Notes: generated by a model not told the origin, from the sequence alone. A stretch of 34,106 nucleotides of DNA from Nitrososphaeraceae archaeon (GCA_016782225.1 JADDOW010000116.1:1-34106), one strand, 5' to 3'. Shown: positions 1-8,623, counted from the first letter of the stretch. Numbers and translations: made by a program.

Positions 1-272
1 TGCTGTGGCAATATTGTTTGCCCTTGCCCCTGAGCCTGTGGCAGTATTGTTTGCCCTCGTTCTGAATTACTTGGAAATTGTATTGGTGTGTTTTGTGGTC
101 TTATGATATTATCGTTACCCTCTTGGATAAATGCCTTGTTTGCACCGTCATTGATATGGTTACTGGCAAAAGTTAATGATGAGGTTGATGGTCCTGATAC
201 TAATAGCAATGATGCTAAAGCCGATACTGTAACCATCAATGTTATTTTAGATGGGGAGCTTTGTTTTCTCAA
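1..272 (-). CDS. Secreted repeat protein, 5' part only (runs off the window)
   Basis: Reverse-strand open frame that leaves the window at base 1. I chose the TTG at 270-272 because it gives a complete signal peptide: a basic start (MRKQSSPSK), a hydrophobic core (TLMVTVSALASLLLVSG) and an SLTFA cleavage region. The ATG at 234-236 would remove the positive charges. The mature part begins SNHINDGANKAFIQ and then enters a repeat built on GQTILPQAQGQ / GQTILPQ, so a Gln-rich repetitive exported protein is likely. A TATA-like stretch on the reverse strand near 293-308 lies about 25 nt upstream of the TTG, supporting a leaderless start. Family not recognised; possibly a cell-surface protein. The plus-strand frame over the same bases is its shadow. 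Confidence 0.55.
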   Translation of the reverse strand, partial: MRKQSSPSKITLMVTVSALASLLLVSGPSTSSLTFASNHINDGANKAFIQEGNDNIIRPQNTPIQFPSNSERGQTILPQAQGQGQTILPQ

Positions 273-360
273 TAAAAGTTTATGTAACAATATAACATAA
301 ATATGTTAAATACAAATATTTGGAATTTATTTATTGCTTCCATATTTGATCCCAATCAAC

Positions 361-456
361 ATGGGAGGAAAAAACCCTTTCCCGCCTTTTGGTTTTGATG
401 AAGACCACAAAGTTACTCTCATGTGCAGAAAGTGTGATTATAAAGGGCGGAATTAG
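361..456 (+). CDS. Putative 31-residue zinc-binding microprotein
   Basis: ATG at 361 opens a 31-codon frame, MGGKNPFPPFGFDEDHK..., ending in MCRKCDYKGRN and TAG. The only motif is one CxxC (CRKC) followed by an aromatic and basic tail, like half a zinc ribbon. An AT-rich box around 325-337 lies about 27 nt upstream, the spacing of the leaderless promoters elsewhere in this window. The TM2 gene starts 36 nt downstream on the same strand. It may be a free-standing micro zinc finger that dimerises, or the front of a truncated zinc ribbon. Existence inferred from promoter spacing and composition only. Confidence 0.4.
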   Translation: MGGKNPFPPFGFDEDHKVTLMCRKCDYKGRN

Positions 457-463
457 GAAGAAC

Positions 464-475
464 TTTATAATAAAA
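464..475 (+). promoter_or_regulatory. TATA box of the TM2 gene
   Basis: The motif TTTATAATAAAA is centred about 25 nt upstream of the ATG at 493, so the transcript would be nearly leaderless. Confidence 0.5.
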
Positions 476-492
476 GATGTGTATAAAGATTA

Positions 493-879
493 ATGGTGTT
501 TTGCAGACACTGCGAAAGAGACTTTTCGTTTGGAGATGTATATTATTGTCCTACTTGCGGAAAGCCCAGGCAAGACGTTTCTACCGTTATTAGTCCACCA
601 CCGCAAACGCATTCCAAAAAGCCCGAAAACACTCTTGCAATATCTATATTGGTAGGCGCCATTGCATTTAACGGAGTTGGGCATCTTTACGTTGGAAAGA
701 TAACAAAGGGCATTAAATTGCTGATTGTTGGATGGATTCTGGCTGCGCTAACAATCTTGTTTCCACCATTAGGTATAATCTATTTTGTGTTTTGGATATG
801 GCAGGCATATGACGCATACAGAATATCTAAACATCGCAATGAATACCATGCTAAAAAAGGCAATAATGTGTTTTGGTGA
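493..879 (+). CDS. Zinc-ribbon + TM2-domain membrane protein
   Basis: A 128-residue protein. The N-terminus holds a zinc ribbon (C4xxC7 and C19xxC22, in CRHC and CPTC), then a Pro/Lys-rich linker (residues 33-45) and two or three hydrophobic segments (about 47-60, 73-90 and 93-104). The stretch GVGHLYVGKITKG (61-73) matches the glycine/His-Leu-Tyr-x-Gly signature of TM2 domains, and the protein ends in a basic tail. TM2 proteins are small membrane proteins of poorly defined function; the fused zinc ribbon is a common archaeal and bacterial arrangement. The start follows a well-placed TATA box. No operon partner is evident: the next frame (927) is a decayed gene. Confidence 0.8.
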   Translation: MVFCRHCERDFSFGDVYYCPTCGKPRQDVSTVISPPPQTHSKKPENTLAISILVGAIAFNGVGHLYVGKITKGIKLLIVGWILAALTILFPPLGIIYFVFWIWQAYDAYRISKHRNEYHAKKGNNVFW

Positions 880-926
880 GCAATACTACAAAACTTCACT
901 GCATGCCACAATAAATTTTTCTCTAA

Positions 927-1385
927 ATGTTTTCCGTTATAAATAACCCCAGCAAGTTAAGCAAACTATTTGCATATGCCATAAGACACGTGCCCTCAAA
1001 GTTTAACTTAAATTTGGATAAATGGGGCTTTGGGGACTTTGATCATATTGTCCAATTCATCAATAATCAAAAAAATCTCTATTATGGATTTAAGGAACGA
1101 GACTATTGAGAATTTAGTTTCGACAAACAAAAAAAGGATAGATAAGGGATAAAAAATTAAAGGCGCGCATGGGCATGCCGCCAAGATAATGAAAAAACCC
1201 AGTGAAGCCCACCCATATGTTCTTTATCAAGGAACTTCATAGAAGAACCCTGACCCAAAAGGAAACAGCGGTTAAGTGGAATGGGGATGGGGTTCCCAAT
1301 AAGTTTGCCTTTCGTTTGATGCCAACATGGCAATGGTGTCTGGAAAAAAAGGGTGAGACAAATCACCAAAATGGCTTTTTCAACA
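927..1385 (+). pseudogene. kptA: Decayed RNA 2'-phosphotransferase (KptA/Tpt1 family)
   Basis: Tpt1/KptA enzymes remove the splice-junction 2'-phosphate from RNA using NAD+. From 927 the frame reads NNPSKLSKLFAYAIRHVPSK and then FNLNLDKWGFGDFDHIVQFI, matching the family's N-terminal winged helix (SKxLSYxLRHxP...LDxxGW). It stops at 1107. The +1 frame then continues the family order: IENLVSTNKKKRIDKG, KIKGAHGH (family KIRAxxGHS), PYVLYQGTS (family VLYHGTS, part of the NAD+ site) at about 1195-1230, and VCLSFDANMAMVSGKKG (family VHLSxDxxxAxxVGxRHG) at about 1303-1353. One frameshift and at least five in-frame stops separate these pieces, so no full-length product can form. The segment order and spacing make chance resemblance unlikely. 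The 3' limit is approximate. Confidence 0.78.
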
Positions 1386-1613
1386 AACGCAAAGTTACCT
1401 AAAATAAACGGGGTATTGTTTTATATGTATCTGAACCATTAGTATGGTTTTTGGTAACAATTCCACAAAACATTTGAAAATTGAAAGGTGGTTTGGCGTA
1501 TGATAAAAGCAACAGAGGATCACTGCTTTGCGAATTGATGCTGCCTGCACTCTCGCATGAAACTTCAGCCTGTGGGATTTCCTTGAGGGGACAGAGCCAC
1601 TTACATTATTGAA

Positions 1614-2735
1614 ATGCACATATATAGGGTATTATTGCAATTAAATAACAAATTCTTGGGAAAAGAAGCGGAATTATTTAAAAAACTACCAAACGGTAGG
1701 ATAGAATGCACCGCATGTGCAAGATACTGCGAAATACCTGAAGGCAAATATGGTCTCTGCGGCATTAGGGGTGTCACAAATGGAAGACTGCAATTACACT
1801 CCTATGGTAGGGTAATTGCGGGTCATATAGACCCAATAGAAAAGAAACCAGTTACGCACTATATGCCTGGAAGCAGTATCTATTCAATTGCGACTACTGG
1901 ATGCAATTGGCTATGCAAATACTGCCAGAATTATGATATTTCTCAAAGAAGAAAGATTGAGGGTTCAGAAATGACTCCTAGACAAGTCGTTGAGTCTGCC
2001 ATAAGATATGGGGCCGCAGGCATAGCGTATACATATAACGAGCCTTCAATATTTATTGAATTTGCAAAAGACTGTGGAATTGAGGCCCATAGAAAGGACC
2101 TGTTCAATATATTTGTCTCAAATGGGTACGACACACCTGAATCTGTAGAAATGATGAGCAAATTTCTTGATTGCATTACGGTTGACTTTAAGGGAAGCGG
2201 GGATGAAAAATTTGTCCGACACTACATTGGTATTCCTAATTCGGATCCTGTTTTTGAGTCAATCAAGCAAATTAGAGAAAGGACAAATATCCATATTGAA
2301 ATAACTGATCTTGTTGTTCCTCAAGTAGGGGATAGCATGGAGGCGGCTAGAAACCTGTGCAAATTCATTTATGATGAATTGGGTCCAGAAACCCCAATAC
2401 ATTTTCTGCGCTTTCATCCCGACTATAAAATGATGGAATTTGAATACACTCCCATTGATACGTTGGAAAAACACCATGCAATAGCAAAGGAGGAGGGTTT
2501 GAGGTTTGCCTATTTGGGAAACGTTCCTGGTCACCCTATGGAAAATACATTTTGCCCGGAATGTAACAATGTTGTTGTAAAACGCTACGGATTTGATATA
2601 TTGTCTTGGAACCTTGATGGCAATAATTGTTGTAATTGGTGTAAATCCGCTATTCCTATAAAGGGCAGGCCTGTAGAACATGCTGATAACCGTCAAAATA
2701 AAAGGAAACGGTATTTCCAGCTCATGGGCTTTTAG
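1614..2735 (+). CDS. AmmeMemoRadiSam-type radical SAM enzyme
   Basis: A 373-residue radical SAM protein of the PflA-like group that co-occurs with MEMO and AMMECR1 proteins in other genomes. Landmarks in order: an N-terminal cysteine cluster (C32, C35, C39, C49: CTACARYC and GLCGIR), the DPIEKKPVTHYMPGS motif (73-87), and the [4Fe-4S]/SAM motif CNWLCKYC (C97, C101, C104) followed by QNYDISQ. YNEPSIF and the GSGDEKFVRHYIG segment (radical SAM barrel) come next, then a C-terminal zinc-ribbon-like tail (CPEC and CCNWC). Length is normal for the family. Neither MEMO nor AMMECR1 is visible here, so it acts alone in this window and its substrate is unknown. No clear TATA box precedes the ATG at 1614, so the exact start is less sure than the identity. 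Confidence 0.88.
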   Translation: MHIYRVLLQLNNKFLGKEAELFKKLPNGRIECTACARYCEIPEGKYGLCGIRGVTNGRLQLHSYGRVIAGHIDPIEKKPVTHYMPGSSIYSIATTGCNWLCKYCQNYDISQRRKIEGSEMTPRQVVESAIRYGAAGIAYTYNEPSIFIEFAKDCGIEAHRKDLFNIFVSNGYDTPESVEMMSKFLDCITVDFKGSGDEKFVRHYIGIPNSDPVFESIKQIRERTNIHIEITDLVVPQVGDSMEAARNLCKFIYDELGPETPIHFLRFHPDYKMMEFEYTPIDTLEKHHAIAKEEGLRFAYLGNVPGHPMENTFCPECNNVVVKRYGFDILSWNLDGNNCCNWCKSAIPIKGRPVEHADNRQNKRKRYFQLMGF

Positions 2736-3068
2736 TTTAGGATTTGCTTTATATTCGATTTAGTCCAGAAAATACCTGACTCAACAAACAATATGTAGAT
2801 GCTTTGTCTGTGTGCCAAAACAAGAATTGGTGTCATTGTGATGGGTATGCACGTTCTTTATCATATCATGACCAACCCAAAACATATCTTTGACTCTCAT
2901 CGTTTAAGGAGAACCACCAATGCGCTAACACATGTTAATTCTAGCGTAATGTAATTAGAAAAAAAACATTTGCAACAAATAATATAATCTGGCATGGGAT
3001 AACTGTTACTATGATATTTGATAAAGGATTCGAAAGGGATGATTAAATAATTAATGCAAAAGAAAAAA
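2736..3068. other. Intergenic; one weak 39-codon reverse ORF
   Basis: No recognised gene. On the reverse strand an ATG at 2900 opens 39 codons to 2781 (MRVKDMFWVGHDMIKNVHT..., His/Met-rich) without a convincing promoter; I do not call it. The stretch ends where the large duplication begins (3069). Confidence 0.4.
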
Positions 3069-3076
3069 TTTTGGGT

Positions 3077-3970
3077 TTATCTGCCGATACACAGGCCGTC
3101 AGGCACTGATGTGTGACAGAGGTTGTCGGAGAACCCGTTTGCGTTGATGTTGGTTGGGAGACCGTTGCCGTTGTTGATGTCAACACCGCTGTTTTGGACT
3201 ATGGTGTTTGTGTTTACGTTGTTGTTTGCGCTCTGGCCATCCAAGAACACACCGTTGACTGAGCCTGTTATTGTGTTAAAGTCAAGGACGTTTGTTGCGG
3301 AGTTTACCAATGTCACACCTGCCAATTGGTTGTCGGTGAGCATGTTCTGGTGAAGTTGTGTTCCGGTGGATGAGTGGGATGCGACGCCTATGCTGTTTGA
3401 GAACATGTTGTTTGTCTCGATGTTGGTGTTTTTTGCACCGGTGTTGAATATTGCGATTTGGTTTTCAGTGAAGGTTACCTTTGATATTGTGTTGCCTGAA
3501 CCACCGGTGTTTAGTACACCTGCCTGGAAGCCCTTTACTGTGCCGCCTGTGACCTGAACGTTGTCGTTGTTTGCAAGCATTATGCCCACCTTGGAGCTTT
3601 CGCCCCCGGGTCCTGCAATGGTAAACCCGTTTAGGTTGATGGTAATGCCATCGGCACCCGCAATTAGCCCATCGGTGCTGCACTCAAGGTTTGCTGAGAG
3701 TGTCACACTCTCCCTGACAACTTGACCGCAAGACAAGCTAGTGCTGGTAGGGACACCATTTGCGAATTCCGCAGAGGTTGCGGAATTTGTACCCGAGCTT
3801 GATGCTGTTGGATTATTGTTATCATTATCATTATTATTAGTTGGAAGAGCGTTATCCAAAACATTCTCAATCATGCTGCCGTTTTCGGATGCCAAAATTG
3901 GTTGTGTAAACAAAGCACCAACAGATGCAAATGCCAAAATTGCTGCCATGAGGCATATCTTATTATTCAT
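3077..3970 (-). CDS. Secreted right-handed parallel beta-helix protein
   Basis: A 297-residue exported protein. Residues 1-28 form a signal peptide (MNNKICLMAAILAFASVG...PILAS). Residues 30-75 are a low-complexity Asn/Asp/Ser linker with runs of NNNDNDNNN, and the rest is a beta-helix of the NosD/pectate-lyase-like kind with stacked turns such as DGITINLNGFTIAGPGG, NNDNVQVTGGTVKGF, SGNTISKVTFTENQ and ANNNVNTNTIVQNSG. Cysteines near SLSCGQ, LECSTDG and the C-terminal DNLCHTSVPDGLCIGR could form disulfides capping the solenoid. Such folds usually bind or process polysaccharide, but no catalytic signature is recognisable. A TATA box at 3991-4000 sits 21-30 nt upstream of the ATG. A second identical copy lies at 26576-27469. 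Confidence 0.8.
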   Translation of the reverse strand: MNNKICLMAAILAFASVGALFTQPILASENGSMIENVLDNALPTNNNDNDNNNPTASSSGTNSATSAEFANGVPTSTSLSCGQVVRESVTLSANLECSTDGLIAGADGITINLNGFTIAGPGGESSKVGIMLANNDNVQVTGGTVKGFQAGVLNTGGSGNTISKVTFTENQIAIFNTGAKNTNIETNNMFSNSIGVASHSSTGTQLHQNMLTDNQLAGVTLVNSATNVLDFNTITGSVNGVFLDGQSANNNVNTNTIVQNSGVDINNGNGLPTNINANGFSDNLCHTSVPDGLCIGR

Positions 3971-4334
3971 TCAATCAAACTAACCACTTTTTAATATATA
4001 TGGGAAGATGCTCTATGTAATAGATTTAAGATTAAAGCTTATCAAATATAACTTACTAATGACTAAATCAATTATAACATTTTTAGATGGTTGTTCTATA
4101 TAGTTACATTTTGTAGCAATAACTTTACTCAATATGATGCGGCAATTCTCTTAAAATGATCCATTACCAAAGATAATGACAGTATTAGTATTAGTATTAT
4201 CAAGCATTCGAGAGCAAGTTGGATGTTACCGTAGATATAAATCGGGCAATGTGGTATACGAGAGATCAAGGGTTGGCGAATCTTGATACAATACTCTAAT
4301 CATATAATTGAAAAAAAAAATATAACAATTGTTG
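3971..4334. other. Intergenic with divergent promoters
   Basis: AT-rich stretch between two divergent genes. It holds the reverse-strand TATA box (3991-4000) of the beta-helix gene and, near 4302-4309 (TATAATTG), the likely plus-strand TATA box for the gene at 4335. A short TAGTATTAGTATTAGTATTA microrepeat lies near 4180-4199. No further gene seen. Confidence 0.4.
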
Positions 4335-4574
4335 ATGCCAAAAAACCGATTAAACTTGTTGGGCAGGACAGATAAAATGAAAACAGATTTTGAAGGATTA
4401 AAAAAATTGGGGGTAATAATGGAAAAGAAGGCGATAAAAACAAAAAATAACCATTTTACGATATTGTGGGGAGGATTCGGCTTTGACAAGCAAAGGCCGA
4501 TAATTTGGAGGTTATTTGGTATTGGTAAAAAAAAGAGATTTGATGAACCCGGAAAGCAGGTTGCAAAAAAATAA
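4335..4574 (+). CDS. Lys-rich basic small protein, unknown function
   Basis: A 79-residue frame starting MPKNRLNLLGRTDKMK and ending GIGKKKRFDEPGKQVAKK. It is strongly basic, has no cysteines, signal peptide or membrane segment, and could bind nucleic acid (inference from charge only). A TATA-like box at 4302-4309 lies about 26-33 nt before the ATG. The ATG at 4378 (MKTDFEGLKKLG...) is an alternative start. Its stop is 37 nt from the stop of the convergent PRC-like gene. The long reverse frame over the same bases is Phe/Pro-rich and looks like a shadow. Identical copy at 27834-28073. Confidence 0.45.
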   Translation: MPKNRLNLLGRTDKMKTDFEGLKKLGVIMEKKAIKTKNNHFTILWGGFGFDKQRPIIWRLFGIGKKKRFDEPGKQVAKK

Positions 4575-4611
4575 ACCACAAACTTTTCATATCGCGATAA
4601 ACCTAGAAGAT

Positions 4612-4848
4612 TTACTCTTCGATTTTGTATTGGCTTTCTGCTTCTTCTTTTGTTATGCTGAACCTTACCTTACGGCCATCAAATTTGTCAACAAGACTTT
4701 TCGGAATAGAGTAAGTCTTCTTACTAACCCTACCAACTTTTGTTATTACGTTGGTATCTGTAATTCCTTGAATCTCGCCAAGATCATCGTCACCTATTCC
4801 TCTTGCCTCTTTTTTTATAGTGGCATTCCATTCAATACCCGAACTCAT
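4612..4848 (-). CDS. PRC-barrel-like small protein
   Basis: A 78-residue soluble protein. The start is MSSGIEWNATIKKEARG at 4846-4848 because a TATA box (4869-4878) lies 21-30 nt upstream; an in-frame ATG 36 nt further up would overlap that box. The sequence DLGEIQGITDTNVITKVGRV followed by KKTYSIPKSLVDKFDGRKVRF alternates short beta strands and turns, as in PRC-barrel or DUF2171-like domains, which are small beta-barrels that bind RNA or proteins. The C-terminus (SITKEEAESQYKIEE) is acidic. Assignment is by pattern, not a specific family signature. Identical copy at 28111-28347. Confidence 0.65.
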   Translation of the reverse strand: MSSGIEWNATIKKEARGIGDDDLGEIQGITDTNVITKVGRVSKKTYSIPKSLVDKFDGRKVRFSITKEEAESQYKIEE

Positions 4849-4868
4849 ATCAATACATGAAAAACGCA

Positions 4869-4878
4869 ATATATAAAT
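4869..4878 (-). promoter_or_regulatory. TATA box of the PRC-like gene
   Basis: The reverse-strand motif ATTTATATAT lies 21-30 nt upstream of the ATG at 4848. It decides the shorter start and implies a leaderless transcript. Confidence 0.5.
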
Positions 4879-4879
4879 A

Positions 4880-5357
4880 ATCATCGATAAACAAAATTAA
4901 GTCATCATTTTTTTTTGCTGGTTTAGTTAAACTTGTGGTGTAACTGGTATTTACAAAATCAATTTAAAATTACATAATTTGAGATGACTTTTTTTGCATT
5001 TCTGGGTTATTGCAGAGTGAAAATTGAGTCTTGTATCTGATGCGTCAAGAGGGCTAATTCAGATAACTTCTATATATAAGAGATCCTAATTTTTTGTGGT
5101 TATTATGGACTATGGAATTTTGATGCCAAATCAACTTATGCAGTTGATTGATTGTTTTCAATTAGCCTTTTCTTTGATTACGAAAAAAACTATAGGCAGT
5201 TGATGGAATAGATGTTAATCTCAAAACAGACTTTACTGTATTCCTGCAAACCCTAAGAAAAGATGAAATTGTTTTTCAAAGAAATTGCGAAGATCATCCT
5301 TTAGATTTAGACAATTGTAGACAATTAGTTATTATCGCTTGTAGTGTTTTCGCTTGT
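4880..5357. other. Intergenic, possible gene remnants on the plus strand
   Basis: No intact gene. A TATA-like TATATATAAG near 5072-5081 is followed by ATG at 5105 (MDYGILMPNQLMQLIDCF...) that breaks within about 33 codons. A second open stretch in another frame (about 5199-5403, VDGIDVNLKTDFTVFLQTLR...) has gene-like composition but no start codon. This could be a frameshifted small gene or chance frames in AT-rich DNA. I cannot assign a family. Confidence 0.3.
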
Positions 5358-6871
5358 TCAAGGAATTTCCTGAAGTTCAGTGTCAAAACTATTTCCACGG
5401 GCTGAATCTTTATTTCCATTAACAGTCATTCTGACATGCGCCGTGTTGCTGTCTGCAGTTCCGTCGCTGACCCTGAAGGTAAAGCTGTTCTTTCCTTTAA
5501 AGCCCTCAGCTGGCGTGTAGGCAAGCGCGCCTGTTGCCTCGTCAAACCCCGAAATCTCGCCTCACTTTGGCCCCGATGCTATTGCGTATGTGAGCGCATT
5601 GCCGTCGGGGTCGCTGGCCCTGAGTGTAATGTCCGCTGGTGTGTTTGCTGTTGTCGTTACGCTCTGGCTTTCAGCCACGGGCGGTGCATTCACTTTGTTA
5701 ACTATTACTCGAACCGTTTTGTCAGATGACAATTCGTTTCTATCAGTTACTGTTAGCCTAAAAGTCATTGTCTGCTGGTTATCTGTTCCATCCCATAAAG
5801 GGGCATCAAAGCTTGCCTTTGGCTTATTGCCGTCTTTAATGTTTACAGGCAGACCAAAAGTCTGAGTCATTGATATGTTACACTTTTGTCATCCTTTGAA
5901 TCAAAACTATCGGAGCCATCAAGGACAATGTCGCTTGTTCCTTCCATTACCGTCTGTTCATTGACCAGGTCAACTACAGGGGAATTGCATCCGGTCCTGT
6001 CCCATATTGCCGCACTTGACGTGATTATTGTGTTTATAACACCTTCTGTGATCAAGTCCGATACCATAACCATTGAAAATCTGTAATTGAATGAGTCTAT
6101 ATAATCACAAATCCGGCTATCGTAGGAGTTATCGTCTTTTATGTTGCCAATGGAATTTTCCAATGAGTTCATTAACCCTTGTTGAACGCTTGAAGGCAAA
6201 TCTAAAAGGAGAACAATATCCCTTAGTTCCGCAATGGAATCCCTCAGTGATACAATAGTCAAAGAGAACGTTACGGATGTTTGATCTTTGTTGCCTGATG
6301 TATCTACCGCCCTAACCTGAATTGTGTGCAATCCCTGTTCCAAGTTGAGATAATAGCAACCAGCCTCATTTGGTTGGTATTTTACTGTACTTGCTTGCCA
6401 ATTTTTGTCATCCAATTTGCATTCAAAACCCATTATCCCCACCTTGTCAACTCCATTGAACCTAAAGCCTATGTCGTCTGAGATTGTACTTTCGTTGTTC
6501 TCAATTTGGCCCAACCAACTAACCTTGGCTGTTTCAGAAGATGTGATTTTTCTTCCAAATTATCTGAGCCGTCTATAGCGGTACAGTTTACTGTCGTCTC
6601 GCCCATCCTAAAAGTACTTCCTGATGACGGTATGCATTGTGGGACTATGTTGCCACCTACATCATCTGACGCAGAAACATCAAAACTAACAATAGCCCCC
6701 TGCGGTCCTGTTGACTCAGCTATCACTGGGTCATTGGGTGTAGTTATTGTTGGGACACGGTATCTGCTGATTGTTGCATTCCAGGGTTTGTGCATAGGCA
6801 GCAGGTTGGCAGACATAAACAAATGATGCAATTGTTATTAGCAAAATCAATGGCATGAAATATTTATCCAA
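5358..6871 (-). pseudogene. Multi-lesion secreted adhesin (HYR + PKD/cadherin-like domains)
   Basis: Read across three frames, one large exported protein can be rebuilt. It starts at TTG 6871 or ATG 6856 (MPLILLITIASFVYVCQPAA signal peptide) and breaks after PCPNNNYTQ. Frame 2 carries a HYR domain (TTPNDPVIAESTG ... CTAIDGSDN). A lost A in the A-run near 6545-6550 then moves it to the frame ITSSETAKVSWLGQIENNES, with GLHTIQVRAVDTSGNKD. That frame ends at DKSVTYQ, where TGG appears to have become TG (about 5868), and TQTFGLPVNIKDG continues in the third frame. A nonsense TGA follows ASGPK (5562-5564), after which GALAYTPAEGFKGKNSFTF (cadherin-like) runs in frame to 5358. Three frameshifts and one nonsense codon are shared exactly with the copy at 28857-30370. 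Confidence 0.83.
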
Positions 6872-7508
6872 TTCATAAAGACAAAAAAACCTGAATATTT
6901 AAGTGCTGTTTCTTTAGGGTTAGTTCTGTTTGGTTTATCCAAATATCGAAAAGTGTTCCCTGTATGTGATTATATGTGATTATAACACGTTATTGTATCG
7001 CAAACCTAACCTAAAGGTTAAGAATTAACAATTCTGCTTTTTTTATCTTGGATTGTTTCAACCATCACTTATGTGGATGGTTTAATGTAAATTTTTTGGG
7101 ATATCCGGATAATGGCGGAATCTTAAAAACCTATACCTTAGGGTTGACATCCTGCCTAATTTTAGATAACTTTGCATGTTGGTTTTTGTTATGGTCTATG
7201 CAATTATGGGTGAGTTTTAATACCATATTAGTTAACAATTTTGGGTTCCAAATCTGGATCCGCCTAGACCTCAGAATCATTGTCGATGGGCTGAGCGGGC
7301 ATTCTCAAATAATTTTATTTCTGATGTGCTTAACTTTGGCATGATTGTGAATAGGGTATGGGTATCTGGTTATTGTTGGGGCGACTTGCAACATAACATA
7401 ATATCTTTGAAACATTTTCCAGAGCAATTGCCATACAGTACATATGGATGGATATATTGCCATGGAAAGCACAAAACATAGATACTATGAAAATCCTTTA
7501 TTGTTATA
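6872..7508. other. Intergenic, no convincing gene
   Basis: The adhesin's reverse-strand TATA-like box (around 6893-6903) lies at the left. A 98-codon plus frame at 7048-7344 is Trp/Leu/Phe-rich, has no family resemblance and no promoter, and I regard it as noise. The right end contains the ferritin promoter region. Confidence 0.4.
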
Positions 7509-8021
7509 ATGCGAATATCATCAAATATGGCAAAAGCAATCAATGACCAAATATCTTTTGAGGCATCATCTGCCAATGCTTATACCGCAATCGGATCATG
7601 GTGCGAGAGAACAGGATATGATGGAAGTGCCGCTTTCTTTTTTGAGCAGGCTAACGAAGAAAACGGGCATATGCTAAAGTTCCTCCATTACCTTAATGGC
7701 ACTGGGGCGGAGGCAGTAATCCCAGCAATTGATAAACCACCTGGTAATTTTGAATCCCTGGAAGCTACTTTCCAATTTGGCCTAAAGAGCGAGCAGGCTG
7801 TAACCAGGTCGATATACGATCTGGTCGACATGACTGAACAGGAAAAGGACCGCTCCACATACTCATTCTTACAGTGGTTTATTATTGAACAAATAGAAGA
7901 GGAGACATTGTTCCAAACAATTCTCCAAAAGTTTGATTTGCTTGGTAGGGACAAACTGGCAGTATATAAAATTGACCAGACCCTGTCATCTATCAGGTCA
8001 CAGGTAGGGGTAAGCAAGTAA
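7509..8021 (+). CDS. ftn: Ferritin (FtnA-like, non-haem)
   Basis: A 170-residue ferritin, normal family length. It stores iron by oxidising Fe2+ at a di-iron centre inside a four-helix bundle that assembles into a 24-mer cage. Residues matching the E. coli FtnA ferroxidase centre are all present: E18 (QISFEASSANAY), E51 and H54 (EQANEENGHM), E95 (LKSEQAVTR), Q128 and E131 (FLQWFIIEQIEEE). The FLQW...EQ.EEE...IL..L block is typical of FtnA rather than bacterioferritin, and no haem-ligand Met is obvious. No operon partner. An identical second gene lies at 31008-31520, so gene dosage may be doubled if the duplication is real. Confidence 0.93.
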   Translation: MRISSNMAKAINDQISFEASSANAYTAIGSWCERTGYDGSAAFFFEQANEENGHMLKFLHYLNGTGAEAVIPAIDKPPGNFESLEATFQFGLKSEQAVTRSIYDLVDMTEQEKDRSTYSFLQWFIIEQIEEETLFQTILQKFDLLGRDKLAVYKIDQTLSSIRSQVGVSK

Positions 8022-8623
8022 ACCAAGGATTACCCCTGCTATTTGGTGGAAATTCTCCTTTTCATATTTTTTAGAAGTAGCAATTCAAATACGGTAAAAA
8101 GGGCATTCCATTAATTCTTTAAAGTTTGGCGACATTTGTCTCGTACCATACTCTGTTATATTGAGTCTAACCCTAACAATTTATTGATGATGAAAAGATG
8201 CTTTTTTGTAAACCCTGAAACACATTAACATAAAAATACTGCAAAAACTTTCAAATAACACATAGTAGACTGCGGAATTAACTTCCTTGTGATGAAGGGT
8301 TTAATGCTGTTAGAATGATTCAACCAGTTTTATCCTATTTTACCCTATTCGGTTTGAATTAGTTGTTGGGCTACACTAATGTTGAATTATTTTTAATGTT
8401 TGGTTACTAAAGTCAAAATCATCATTTATAGCAATGAAGAGCCTTTCAAATGCCTGCATGCATTAAACTTCGTTACCCTTGTTCCCTTTTTATCAACACA
8501 TAGTGATGGATAATGGATAGTGCTGCAGGGCATGATGTTTTTATTCTTATTTTCCCACCCTTGCAAAAGCAATTTCTTTTATTCCTAAACCCCTGTAACT
8601 GTTGCTATGACCACAACCTTTCT
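8022..8623. other. Intergenic with short coding-like fragments
   Basis: No intact gene. On the reverse strand, 8225-8085 reads MCFRVYKKASFHHQ, a TAA, then a coding-like tail (QMSPNFKELMECPFYRI). 8459-8376 is a 27-codon frame (MQAFERLFIAINDDFDFSNQ...). Both are within what AT-rich DNA can produce by chance, so I do not call them genes. The 81-codon plus frame at 8513-8758 is the hydrophobic shadow of the small reverse gene at 8624-8785. Confidence 0.3.

Noticed and set aside
1614-2735. Full AmmeMemoRadiSam three-gene system
   Set aside because: Only the radical SAM member is present; neither MEMO nor AMMECR1 sequence is seen on either strand of the window.
3050-3080. Insertion-sequence or integrase attachment site at the duplication edge
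   Set aside because: No inverted repeat, target-site duplication, tRNA end or recombinase gene is visible at the 3068/26567 boundary.
4226-4579. 117-codon reverse ORF opposite the Lys-rich gene
   Set aside because: Phe/Pro-rich composition typical of the antisense of AAA/GGN-rich coding DNA, with no promoter; the plus frame has a TATA box.
5436-6826. Plus-strand ORFs of 66-106 codons across the adhesin region
   Set aside because: All are shadows of the reverse-strand adhesin pseudogene, which has a signal peptide and recognisable HYR/cadherin motifs.
7048-7344. 98-codon plus-strand hydrophobic ORF
   Set aside because: No start signal, no family resemblance and unlikely Trp/Phe-rich composition; kept as noise.
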